A stretch of 23,859 nucleotides of DNA from Pigoraptor vietnamica (Eukaryota; Opisthokonta; Filasterea): contig CALSCQ010002021.1 of NCBI GenBank assembly GCA_943704525.1, forward strand, positions 1 to 23,859. Reading direction: 5' to 3'. A model generated the notes under the pieces. It saw only the letters and a list, made by a program, of their open reading frames with translations, did not search any database and had not been told where the DNA came from. Shown piece by piece: positions 1-9,865 of the stretch. Numbering within the stretch: position 1 is the first letter of the stretch; every line of letters starts with the position of its first letter. Made by a program: the position numbers and the translations under genes.

Positions 1-210
1 CCTCCCCCCTCCCGGAAAGCGTGTGGTTTGCCTTTGTTGCAAGAAGTGTGCGGACCGGGGGGCGATCGCGAAACTGACCCTTCGTGCTTGCGATCGCAGG
101 AAACGATGCACCGAGCGCGCACCATGCTGCTCATGATCCCCGGGCACCTCATCGTGACGATGGCGGCAGAGGACAAGGAGCTGCAGCGTGTGCTCAAGAG
201 CCTCTACTGA
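1..210 (+). CDS. 3' end of an unrecognised gene (partial)
   Basis: An open frame runs from the window edge to a TGA at 208-210. A good splice acceptor (gatcgcag, ending at 99) lies in it, so the last exon is probably 100-210, reading in phase to the C-terminus LQRVLKSLY. The stretch before 99 may be intron; a possible donor GT lies near 20. The last exon encodes a short hydrophobic Met/Leu/Ile patch followed by a charged, probably helical tail. I do not recognise the family. The case for coding is the acceptor, the clean stop and sensible codon use; only about 37 residues are visible, so confidence is modest. Confidence 0.4.
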   Translation, partial: PPPSRKACGLPLLQEVCGPGGDRETDPSCLRSQETMHRARTMLLMIPGHLIVTMAAEDKELQRVLKSLY

Positions 211-616
211 GAACTGGCAAGACAAGCCATGAGCGACGATCACCGGCGAAGGCAGTGAACTGGCGTTGTCAAACAAGGTCTCGAGTCACGTCACGTGCCT
301 TGGCGTTCGCCCGCACGACGTATTGAGCTCCCTCTCACATCACTATTCGCGTAACAGCGGCGCGTGTTCCAAAAAACCTCCTCTCAAAAGGTGCAGCAGC
401 ACAAAGTAAATTATACAGAACGCATACGCCACATTCGTGACGATCTGTTGGTCAGCCCCGGAATTTTATTCTTGGGTTACCCCGTACTCGTACAATGCAT
501 GCTGTGGGTCCAATGGCATCTGTCGTGCTCGGTCGTGGTCGTGGTCGTCACGCGCAGGCCCGTTCATGTGAGTGGGGCGCCTGTCTGACGGTACGCGTGT
601 GTACGTGCGCTGCAAA
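211..616. other. Intergenic gap between convergent genes
   Basis: This 406-nt stretch lies between the stop of the partial left-edge gene and the stop of the RING ligase. I see no coding exon in it. It should hold the two 3' UTRs, and a possible poly(A) signal for the ligase is at 465-470. Confidence 0.6.
465..470 (-). promoter_or_regulatory. Possible poly(A) signal of the RING ligase gene
   Basis: AATAAA is read on the minus strand about 147 nt downstream of the ligase stop codon. It has the canonical sequence at a plausible distance. Whether this lineage uses AATAAA is unknown, so this is a suggestion. Confidence 0.35.
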
Positions 617-3239
617 TCAGTTGAGGTACACGACCTCCCGGTCTTCCACATCACGGCGACACTTTGGGCACTTTGGGAGCGCATGGACGCACGCCGAGCA
701 GAAGGCGTGCTTGCACGGGCGCAGCAGCATGTCGAGGGGTCGGTCGTAGCAGACCGAGCACGTGACCCCGGTGCCAGCCGAGTCCTCGTCGCTCTGCGTG
801 ATAAGGGGCGGCGATTGGGTCACACAACGGTCAAACTGGTGAAGGCGCCTCGATAATGTCACGTGAGCTCGCGATGCGCACAAGCAGCGTCCCTCGCGGG
901 CTTACCGAGGATGCAGAGAGAGCGCGGCTCAAGGAACGCCTGTGCGCTTTGACGAGCCGGACGAGTTCGTCCAACTTGTCCGCCGGGAGAGAGGCTGTAA
1001 CGGGCACCCATCACACACACACAAAAAAAAAGGTACGGCGTGAGTCACAGACGAAGACGGGATCGTTGCCTGAACACATGAACGAAGCAGAAGCAGAGCA
1101 CGGCCGCGGGTGGGGTGACTGGAAGAGAGAGGAGGGAGAGCCATTTGGCAAACTCACGCACCAATGTCAGACGCCTGTAGGAGGTCGCGTGTCACACGGA
1201 GCAACGCGATGATGCGCTCGTGGTCGCGCGCTTCGTTCGCTGGTGCTTGGTCGGTCGACGGCTGAAGAGGCCGACGGGAACGCCAACAGATGGAGGCGTG
1301 CATGTCAGAGTGTGGCGCGCAGAGACGTCCGCGCGTGCGATGTGTATGAGTGCGAAGACAAGAGGAGGTTGGCTCCGTTGAAGGCCTTTCACTGTGTCCG
1401 TGTCGGGGGCGAACGCGCGTTACAATGTTATAACGGACGATGCGCACCTTGGCAAGGGCCGCTGCCAGTTCACCGGCGAGAATTTCATTGCGGGCCCTAA
1501 GGGCGCTCAACTCCTCCTCGTGCCTGCACTTGGGATATGAGCACGCACACACGCGAACGGACAGGGTACACTGGGCACAAGCATGCCGGCACCTCAGCGT
1601 ACGGCTGAAAGCACATTCACCGAGAGACTTACAAGCGGTACGACAGAGAGCACGCATACGGACCGCTCAAAAGCACACCCCAAGAGCCCGCAGGCCGAGG
1701 GACGTCCGCAAACGAGAATGCGCCGGCAACAGGCAACGTGTGGCTGACGGGCCGAGCACCCTCGCGCCCTTTACATGTACTCATCGAATGATCACAAGAA
1801 TAAACACGCATGCGGCACATACACACGCGCGAGAAGCCTTTTAGAAGCCCACGTGCGAGTCACGGTGTCTGCCCCTAGCGTCGCACGCACTCTGGCCCAC
1901 AGAGACACGTGACATATACACGCCGACCAACACTGACGAGCGCATACGGAATATGGACTGAGTCAAACAACAACGCATATGGGGCATTGCGCCAAAAGGC
2001 ACTCGCCGACAGCAACCCCACACCCACATTTTCAAGATGTGTCGTGCGCACTTTGCGTCCTCCTGGGCCCGTTCCAGCTCTCCGGTCAAGTCGGCGGTTT
2101 CGCCCTTCCAGCACGCTAGCAGAAACTTGCACTTGAGAGCGTTCCTCTTCTTCCCGGCCCTCTTCCCAATGGCGTACTCCCTAAGCAACGCGGTTGCCTG
2201 CAACGCCCGGGAAAAAAAAAAAGAAGTGATGAGCACAAGCGATGCGCTCAAACACGCACGCAACTTTTGTGCCGACGGAGCACACGGCAAGCAACACGCA
2301 CCGGGGACGCGATCGTCACGAGGACGAGCGCCGACGCCTTGAACCACCCAGCGTATGCCGCATTTCGGACCAAGAAGGGCCTGTCGCAGCCGCCGTCCCT
2401 AACCACCAGCCCAGTCTCACCCGGCGCGAGGATGCCCTCGGGGCCCTCGACGTTCGGACAAAAGGTGGGCGCTAGTTGCACGAGCCGCCCGACGGTGATC
2501 TTACCGCAGAATGAATCCTTCACGCCGGCGCCGCAGCACGACCAGTGCGGGTACATTCTCTTTTCGACACTGTCGCCGCCGTGCACACACACGGCGCCCT
2601 CCACATTAGATGCGGACGAGCACCATTGCTTGCACTCGACTCCGCGCCACTCGCCCGAATGGGGGACGCTGACGGCGCGGCATGGCGCGTCCTCCATTGT
2701 CTCACCACAGCAAGACCAATGCGCCCGCGCGCAAACGCCATCGCCGTGCCCGCAGAAAGGGCCATCCTCCGCGCCCTGGAGAGAGCAACCGCCGCGCGCA
2801 CGCCAGATGCCGCTGTGGAGTGGCGGGACGAGCACGAGGTCGTGCTCACCGTCCTGGCCAATGCGGTAAAAATTTGCGTGGTCGGTGGCCAACCAGCGCA
2901 CGTGAGCCGACCTGCGCCGTCCGTGACTGTAAGTTGACTGAGGAAGGAAAGGGCACAAATGCGCACACGCACGCACCCATAGCGCTCTGCACACGCGCGC
3001 ACACCCACCCACAAACACTCTGCATGCACACATAAAACACACACACGGTCACACGCGCATACACACACAAACACTCTGCATGCACACACAAACACACACG
3101 CACGCTCACACGCACACACATACACACACACCACACACATACACACACACACACACATACACACACACCACACACACACACACACACCACACACACACAC
3201 ACACACACGCTCACACACATACACACACACACATACACA

Positions 3240-3286
<47 letters not shown>

Positions 3287-3307
3287 CACACGCGCACACA
3301 CACGCTC

Positions 3308-3346
<39 letters not shown>

Positions 3347-3439
3347 CACACGCACACACACACACACACACACTCTCTCTCTCTCTCTCACACACGCACA
3401 CACACACACACACACACACACTCTCTCTCTCTCTCTCTC

Positions 3440-3515
<76 letters not shown>

Positions 3516-3653
3516 TGGCATCGCTCACCCCTTCTCGCTAAGGCCAAGAATCTTCCCCGGACCCCCGCCGTCCTGGTTGCCCCACTTCCAGTTCGGCCCC
3601 CTGCGCACGGTCAGTCCCACGCGGAAATTGTCGGCGGTGACGATGCCTTCCAT
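617..3653 (-). CDS. MIB/HERC2-domain RING E3 ubiquitin ligase
   Basis: Predicted ubiquitin ligase of 453 residues. Exons in order: 3653-3529, 2926-2302, 2197-2028, 1523-1448, 1261-1162, 994-906, 793-617; all junctions keep phase. Residues about 8-75 form a MIB/HERC2-like domain ([15 protein letters not shown], later [13 protein letters not shown]) split by intron 1. Two Cys/His-rich units follow (about 79-124 and 131-182), each with HSGxW, a CxHG-type step and HWSCCG. An SH3-like segment lies near 188-245, then a charged helical, probably coiled-coil region (about 255-395). The C-terminal C3HC4 RING uses C407, C410, C422, H424, C427, C430, C437 and C440 and ends 13 residues before the stop. 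Known mind-bomb ligases ubiquitinate membrane ligands, but this protein lacks ankyrin repeats, so its substrate cannot be inferred. The start is the ATG just before the MIB fold; a TATA-like box lies about 75 nt upstream. Confidence 0.85.
2994..3516. repeat. Composite (CA)n/(CT)n microsatellite in ligase intron 1
   Basis: About 520 nt of CA dinucleotides interrupted by CG, AT and CCA steps, with two (CT) blocks near 3373-3390 and 3420-3440. A 20-nt unit starting caaacactctgcatg occurs twice, near 3012 and 3068. The tract fills most of the first intron of the ligase (3528-2927), so it reads as (TG)n in the transcript. Confidence 0.95.
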
Positions 3654-3989
3654 GCTTCTGAGTGCGAGTGCGACGATTCCTTGGGAAAAGGGGAACGTTG
3701 CGCCACTGAGACGCAGAGGGCCCCTTTTTATACATTCTCCGCACTCGCGTGCGTGTGCGCGTGTGTGCGTGTGCGCGTGCGTGCGTGTGCGCTTCGCCTG
3801 TGCTTGTGTGTGGCAGAGATAACCGGATAACGGTCACGCTGTCAGATAACAATACTTCCACAGAGTAACTGCTCGTGTTACAACCGAGATACGAATTCCG
3901 CGCCAAAACGCGCAAACGGCGCTGTACTCCTGTCTCACGCACACACACGCGCGCGCACAACACAGAGACTTCTCTTTACGGCAAAAAAG
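3654..3989. other. Divergent promoter region, ligase and BIN4
   Basis: This 336-nt spacer lies between two divergent start codons. It has a GT/GC-rich alternating stretch near 3745-3790 and the TATA-like box, with no open exon. It presumably drives both genes. Confidence 0.55.
3725..3732 (-). promoter_or_regulatory. TATA-like box upstream of the ligase
   Basis: TATAAAAA is read on the minus strand, ending about 72 nt before the ATG of the MIB/RING ligase. Sequence and spacing fit a core promoter element with a short 5' UTR. No similar box is evident before BIN4 on the other side of this 336-nt divergent spacer. Confidence 0.45.
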
Positions 3990-5635
3990 ATGTCTTCCAG
4001 CGATGACCGTGGGTCGCTGTTGTGCCTTTCGCATAACCCTTGTTCTTTCTTTGTAATAGCCGGCGTGTGTGTGCAATGTGTGGGTGTGTATGAACATCTC
4101 ATCCCCCCTTCCCCCCTTCCCCCCTCCTATTCTTTGTGCCCAAATAGCCTTTTCTCTGGACGAAGGCGACAGTGATTACGGCGGTGGGAAGGCGACGAAG
4201 AACGCCAAGTCCCCGAAAAAGGCAACTCCCGCCGCGCGAAAAACACCCCCGGCGACAAAAAAGGCGTCCGCAGGTCGCAAACGAAAACAGAAAAGTTCGG
4301 ACAGCGACGACAGTGACGCCGAGTTTGGGGATGGCGGTGACTCGCCGCCGGTACAGCGTCGGGCGTCTGCGCGGCCAACAAAACGCGTGCGTGTGATATC
4401 GGACGACGACGAGGGAGAGGGAGAGGACGATGCGTCTGTGGTGGAGGTAAAAGCGCCGCCCAAAGCGAAACGGGCACCGACTCGCCCTGCCGCACGAAAG
4501 CGAAAACTAAGCAGCTCGGAGGAGGAGGAGAAGGAGGAGGAGGTCGCAGAGAGTGAGTCGAGTGCGTCGGAACCGGAGGACAGCGGCAGTGACTATTTGG
4601 ACGCGGACAGCGACGACGATTTTGGCGGTGCGAAGACGAAGCGCAAGTCGCCGAAGAAGGCGCCGGCGTCGGCAAAGAAGGGCGCCGTGCGCGCGACGCC
4701 GACTGCTGCGAAGGCAAAGGCAGCGTCGGCGTCGCCGCGGAAGAGCGCGGCGAAGGAGAGCGAGCCCGCGAAGGGGTCGGACTCTGTTACAGCTCGTGGT
4801 GGAGCGGTTTCTGCTAGAGAACTATTCGGTCTGGACTCTGACAGCGAGGACGAAGCCGTGCCCATGTCGGGTGAGCTCGCGTCCCCGTCGGAACCGCCCG
4901 CGAGCCAGAGTCAGACGACGGCGAGCCAGGCCCTTGCGAGCCAGGAAGGAAAGAAGAAGACCAAGGGACCGGTGGGTGTGGGATGGGGCCGCACTGCACG
5001 CACGCACGTAAGCACTCCTCGTATGTCCGTCCTCTCACGCGTGCTTCCCGCATTGCTCGCGGTCAAGCTTGTGGGCGTACGCGCATGTGCCAAGCCCGCT
5101 CACGTGACGCTTCTCTGCAGGCCACCCTCGCGTCCACAATCCCCATCGTCGTCCCGCACGCGCGTCGCAACACGACGTTTGCGATGGAGACGAATGAGCC
5201 CGAGGTGTGTTGGCTTGCGTGTCTGTCTGTTGCACTCCAAGAGTTTCCCGGCACGTGCCTAACTGCCCGCTTCGTCACACACGCACACACGCAGCTCGAC
5301 CTCAGCGGCGACACTGGCGCTGTGGGCCGTTTCAGCCTTGCGGACGATGCAGAGAGCCCAATCGTACTCGACTTGAAAGGTGCGTTGGTGTGTACGTTGG
5401 TCCCTCTCTCGCGTGCGCACACGCTTGACCGCGTCCAGCGGAGTCGTTGGACGGACGTCTGTGATTCGAACTGATCCGATATCTCTGACGATGAGACATT
5501 GATGGATGTTCGCGTAGCGTGTGGAAAGTGTGACCAGCATTCAACCGTTGAACACTTCTCTGCGATGATTGATGGTGCACGTGTGTGTTTTACTCTCCTG
5601 TGCGCCACGTCGCGCGCCCGCACGCACGCACACAC

Positions 5636-5671
<36 letters not shown>

Positions 5672-6487
5672 ATTTTGACGCTCTCGATTCGTCCGCAGGC
5701 TTTCTCTTCAGGGGGAACTTGCGGCCGTGCGCTTCGCTCCTTGTCGTTAACATTGGTCCACAGGCGGCGAAAGTAGAGGTGCGACCTTGTGCCATCCATA
5801 GCAATTGGCATGGGCTTCCGAACACTTCATTTCTTTGTGTGTCACTTTTCGTTGCTTTGTGCGCTTGAAAATTACAACTCATCCTCTCTGTCTCTTATTC
5901 GCTCGACATTTAGGCGGTGGTGGATCGCTATGTGCACTGCACGCACGCGAGCAACGTGCTGGACACGGAGACACTCGTCGAGGGGCAACTGGAGGAGGTG
6001 GGTCGGTGAAACGGGGTCACGCACGCACGCACGCACGCATACACACACACACACACATACACACACACGCGCGCGCGCGCTTGAGCCCGCTTGTGTTGTT
6101 CATGCCAGTGGTGAGGTGCGAACTGAGCCTCTCCGCTCGTTGCAGGATCTCGACGAAGTGTCGGCGGCTGTGACCGATGTATGGCGCATGGACGACGACG
6201 AGGGCGGCGCATCGTCGGCGCCCACAAAGGGACGGGGAAAGAAGGGTGCCGGCGCGTTCCTGAGCTCGGAAGACGTCGTAAGGAAGCATTCCGACGGCGC
6301 TGCGAAGCCCAAAAAGGCCAAGGCCAAGGCGAAGAGTGCGCGAGGGAGTGCGAAGGGCGCGGGGAAGGGTGCGAAGGCGACCAAAGCAAAAACAGGGGCG
6401 CAAAAGGCGTCAAGAAAGAGTGTGGGCGATGCGCCGAAGCGGGCGAAGAAGACTGCGGCCAAGCGGCCCAGGGTGGACTCGGACTGA
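3990..6487 (+). CDS. BIN4: BIN4 homologue, DNA topoisomerase VI accessory subunit
   Basis: Predicted nuclear protein of about 505 residues. Exons: 3990-4008, 4148-4971 (or to 5007), 5121-5204, 5295-5379, 5699-5778, 5914-5997, 6146-6487. Both candidate donors of exon 2 keep phase; the longer adds 12 residues. The core (about 285-410) carries the hallmarks I recall from plant BIN4/MIDGET: IDLSGDMGAVGR-like (here LDLSGDTGAVGRF), LDLKG, a VVNxGxxxAKxEAVVD stretch and TLVEGQLEE. In Arabidopsis BIN4 binds DNA and works with topoisomerase VI in endoreduplication; that role here is inferred. The N-terminal half alternates acidic Ser/Asp blocks with Lys/Ala/Pro blocks and holds an SQ cluster (residues 259-272). 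The C-terminus is very Lys/Ala rich and histone-H1-like. Introns 4 and 6 contain CA repeats. The tiny first exon (MSSSDD) is supported by phase and by the start beginning an acidic N-terminus. Confidence 0.85.
5618..5670. repeat. (CA)n microsatellite in BIN4 intron 4
   Basis: About 50 nt of near-perfect CA repeat, preceded by CGCACGCA variants, lies about 25 nt before the acceptor region of exon 5. Confidence 0.9.
6019..6082. repeat. (ACGC)n, (CA)n and (CG)n tract in BIN4 intron 6
   Basis: ACGC tetramers run into CA repeats and then alternating CGCGCG, inside the last BIN4 intron. All of it is alternating purine-pyrimidine sequence. Confidence 0.85.
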
Positions 6488-6634
6488 AGGGTCCTATAAA
6501 GAAGTTACTTGTTTGCGGCTGTGCCTGTGAGCCTAGTGTGCGCGCATCGTCCAGACGCCAAGGCACGAGTCATGTATACAAACATGCCCAACGAACAGCA
6601 GGGTGATGAAGAGAATGGATCCATTCGGCCGCAT

Positions 6635-8057
6635 CTATATTTCGTGCGACTCCTCCGTGTCGCTAATGTGCTTGACGCGCACGTAGCAGTCGACGCCGTA
6701 CCCGCTCAGGTTCTGCACCTGCAGCGACCCACCGAGAAACTGCGCGTACGCCCTCGTCATGGGCATTCCAAACCCCGTCGACGGCATCCGTCCAGAGTCC
6801 TCCGCGCTCACAAGCTGCCTCGCAATCGGCGGCACAGGCGAGTACCCATGCGCACCCCCCGACGCTGCAGCCGCGTGGTGCGACAGGCGCGAGGGTGACG
6901 GCACGTAACTCCACAAATAGTCGAGCGTCTCTGCGTCCATGGAACCTCCTTGGTCCGATACGCGGATCGTGATCTCGGTGCCGCCCTTACACACCGTGAC
7001 GACGATCGGCGGCGGAGCCGACGCGAGCGCGTGTTTTTCCATGACGGCGCGCATGCTGTTCTTGAGCACTTCGATGGCCATGTACTCAATGTGGCTCGGT
7101 ATGTAGGAAAAGGTCGCGCCAATGTGGCCCTCTATCTTCACCTCGGGGTGTGCGCCGTACGCACGGTCGCAGAGCTGCTGGACCTGCTGCGCGGCGCCCC
7201 ACACGACGCGCGCGGGGCTGCAGTGCTCGTCGACGATGCCGATGCGGCCAATGTGCGAAGCGCAGCCCGAGTGAAAGGCGTTGTGGAGGGCGAGGTGGTG
7301 TTCTGCAGCAGCAGATAGAAAAGGGAAGGAGGGGGGGGGTTGGGTTGAGTGGGAGGGACGCAAGTAGTTAGAGAAACGGGGTAGATACGCCATAAGAGAG
7401 CGCGACTAATACCGCACAGCACACAACCACGCAACGCGGTGCGCACACACGCATGAAGCCCGCACCTGCGAGCACGCGTCGGCTGATGCGCGTTCGGATC
7501 ATCTTCTCCAGAAAGTCGTTGAGCTCTCTTCGCGGCACGTGCTCGGCAATGTCGCGCACCGCCAGCGCAAGCGTCGGTATGACGTCCTTGTGCATCGCGA
7601 GGCAGTGGCGGAGGACATCGACGAACCCGCGCTCGTCCGCCAGCGTCCGGATCTCCGGAAAGTTCTTGAAAGCCTCAAACGCGTCCACGTAGCACTTGTA
7701 GACGACCTGAATGTGCGGGTTGCACCCGGCTATGAAGGGCAGCTGGTTCATGTCGCGAATACGCCGCGCCAATCGCACGCTCAGCTCGTGTCGCAAGCGT
7801 CGCGCGCTCTCCGTTAGCTTGTGCTCGTCGAGGCGAAGGCCCAGCTGCATCATCGACCGTATGGTCGTCCGGAAGGGCCGCTGACACGCGTACTCCTCCA
7901 CCGCGCCCTCGATCGAATAGGGTGTCGTCTTTGGGGATACATCGTGGGTGAGGCGCGTCGTCAAGTGCCTCGAGAGAACACGATGGTGCAACACGCGCAG
8001 GCACGACTGCGTCACGGCGACGGGCGATCGGCGCGCGTGAGCGACCAATGAAGCCAT
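6635..8057 (-). CDS. BCKDK: Mitochondrial branched-chain ketoacid dehydrogenase kinase-like
   Basis: Predicted mitochondrial matrix Ser kinase of the PDK/BCKDK (GHKL) family, 419 residues, from exons 8057-7466 and 7302-6635 joined in phase. It would phosphorylate and switch off the E1-alpha subunit of the branched-chain (or pyruvate) dehydrogenase complex. Residues 1 to about 40 are Arg/Ser rich with almost no acids, a typical import signal. The N-terminal four-helix domain contains LPFIAGCNP and HKDVIPTL. The ATP-binding domain shows the N-box (HIEYMAIEVLKNSMRA, 268-283), a G1 box (SDQGGSM, 313-319) and GFGMPMTRAYAQFLGGSLQVQ (374-394). The ATP lid (about 332-372) is Ala/Pro/His rich. FIxGCNP and the LGGSL...VKHI ending resemble BCKDK more than PDK as I recall them, but a PDK assignment is possible. 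The gene is convergent with BIN4, 147 nt apart. Confidence 0.85.
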
Positions 8058-8204
8058 CAGCGCATGCGCGCGCCGTCACGGCACGCACGCGGGAGGCACC
8101 TGCGTGGTCGGCGACGAAAGCAAGCCCCAACACACACAATCGCACGACGCACGCAGATTTTTTGGGAGAATGCTCCAACGACTTGATGAGACGAACCCAC
8201 GCGG

Positions 8205-8240
8205 ATGTGTGTGTGTGTGTGTGAGAGTGAGTGTGTGTGC
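8205..8240. repeat. Short (GT)n tract
   Basis: About 35 nt of GT dinucleotides with GA interruptions, roughly 150-180 nt upstream of the BCKDK-like start codon. Confidence 0.8.
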
Positions 8241-8361
8241 CTTTTTCTAAGTACACGTTTCCTTCGTTCTAATTCTGAGGAGAAAGAGGCGTGTTGTGCA
8301 AGGTAAACTTTTGTGTGTATGCGGCCTTTGCACGTCATCACCTGACTGTTACGCGCGTAAT

Positions 8362-8374
8362 AGGTGGATGTTAC
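8362..8374 (+). promoter_or_regulatory. AGGTGGATGTTAC element, copy upstream of the BCKDK-like gene
   Basis: Third exact copy of the 13-mer, about 305 nt upstream of the BCKDK-like start and in reverse orientation relative to that gene. Confidence 0.3.
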
Positions 8375-8816
8375 CGTTAGACCCGCGGATTACCCACGGC
8401 AGTTCATTTGCGCTTCGGGCTTCTGCGCGCCACTCTCTGCCAAAGCACCCATGTCGGACAACTGTCGCGAACTTCGACTTGTTTCCCGCGGAGCATATCG
8501 TCGAGAACACCAGTCCTCTTAAAAAAGTGGTGCCGGTCCATCCATTCTCTCCTAGGCACGATCGCAAGGTGGGATTGAGGGGCGAATCGAGCGAAGTAAC
8601 GACAATGCTCGGGTATTCCGCTTCTCGACACAAAGTAGTGCGCTCTCTCGGCACCGTGGGGGAAGCATGCACTCTGAGTGGCTCGCGCGCAGAGTCACTT
8701 TGTCACGGGGAGTTTGCGAAGATTCCAATTGATCATTCCGCCGCGCAGTTGCTTCGCCTGCAGTCAGTGTCGTTTCAGAAAGTGCACACACGAACACAGC
8801 GCGCACGGAATGGAAA

Positions 8817-9536
8817 TCATGCACCTGTGTTGTGTGTGGTTTGTGTTTGGCGGGAGAAAGCGTCCATGTTGTCCATGGCCGGGTACATCACCTCGTATCC
8901 GTAGTGCTTGAGAAGGCGCACGGCAGGAATGCTACGGTGACCCGAGAGGCATATGGCAACAACGGGCCGCGATTTGTCCTATGAAGGAGAGTACTATCAG
9001 GGACACTCACACAGGAGTCGTCATGGCACCGAGAGAGATTCACAACGCCTTGCGCCCACCAAATTCAGGCTGTGGAACTTTGCATCCAGTTCGCCGATGG
9101 GGCAGTGTACGGCGCCCTCAATGTGGCCACCCGCGAACTCGGACGGCGAGCGCACGTCCAGCACTGTCGGTCGCTGCGAGGGATTTGCGTGCGTCACGGC
9201 CGCGTGCAAATCTCTGCATGTTGGACGGTCATATGTGAGCACACATTGGTACGTGTCGAACTGATTTCAAGAAAGAAGGACCAAACAAGACATCGATTGC
9301 ACGACGGCCATTAAGCCCATCGACTGCCGTGTGACACCAGAGAAGGAGGGGAAAGTGGCAAGAGTCGTACAACAACCGAGCGTGATGCCCACCAATACGC
9401 ACAAGCAAGCCCGAAGAGTGTCAACGTACGCTGCGGAAATCTCGGGAATGCGGAAGAGGGGATCGAGCGGCATCCACCACAGCGCCGGCTTCGAGCTCTC
9501 AGTCGCTGTGTCGGACGCACTTTCGTTTCCCGCCAT
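8817..9536 (-). CDS. Single-domain rhodanese-like protein
   Basis: Predicted sulfurtransferase-fold protein of 140 residues from exons 9536-9430, 9213-9060 and 8978-8817. The first junction, through the donor GTACGT, creates EISAADLHAAV, the usual entry to a rhodanese domain, which supports the model. VLDVRSPSEFAGGHIEGAVHCPIGEL (residues 53-78) is the classic first half. C97 in ICLSGHRS is the predicted catalytic cysteine with a six-residue loop. The end (MYPAMDNMDAF) replaces the more usual GG-M-x-W motif. There is no obvious targeting peptide. Such proteins move sulfur to thiol acceptors such as cyanide or glutathione; the actual acceptor is unknown. It is divergent from SNRNP25, with 329 nt between start codons. 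Confidence 0.8.
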
Positions 9537-9865
9537 TTCAACCGAGTGCCATGCAGCACGTTCGCAACTCTTTTTCACCGCGCGCACTCACAGCGCCAAT
9601 GCGCAACGGCGGTGTGCCTAATCGCCTCGCACACGCTGGAGGGTAACAGACGGCAGTAGCGAGATCTCGCAAATTAACCACCAATCAGAGGCCCCGGCGC
9701 AAACTCGCCAGGGTAACAGTCAGGCCATTTTGTGTGTGTGTGCTGTTTCCCCTCTCAGTATTGATCGCAGCGCGTTTGCTTTGGGTGAAAACCGTGTCTC
9801 GTTTCACAACTTCGAGTTGCGTTGTGTTTGTAGTTTGCCACTGTGTCCAGTGAACGAGCAGAAGA
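9537..9865. other. Divergent promoter region, rhodanese and SNRNP25
   Basis: This 329-nt spacer lies between two divergent start codons. I see no TATA box or exon; a short GT run lies near 9731-9740. Confidence 0.5.

Larger units (their letters stand above)
8058..8816. other. Gene-free stretch upstream of the BCKDK-like gene
   Basis: About 760 nt separate the BCKDK-like start from the rhodanese stop, both on the minus strand. I found no exon with family resemblance or good splice context. A (GT)n tract lies near 8207-8240 and one copy of the AGGTGGATGTTAC element is at 8362-8374. Confidence 0.5.

Noticed and set aside
3080-3547. Long open frames on both strands with Thr-His or Cys-Val repeats
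   Set aside because: They are only translations of the CA/GT microsatellite, which is open in several frames; the tract lies in an intron.
4127-4865. Long minus-strand frames opposite BIN4 exon 2
   Set aside because: Low-complexity Pro/Ser/Arg translations of the antisense strand; the plus strand joins in phase to the conserved core.
5461-5520. gattcgaact resembling the T-loop of a reverse-strand tRNA
   Set aside because: The flanking bases do not form a T-stem and no D or anticodon arm fits; it lies in BIN4 intron 4.
8296-8904. Open plus-strand frame of about 200 codons
   Set aside because: No family resemblance, no clear splice context, and its right end overlaps the well-supported last exon of the rhodanese on the other strand.
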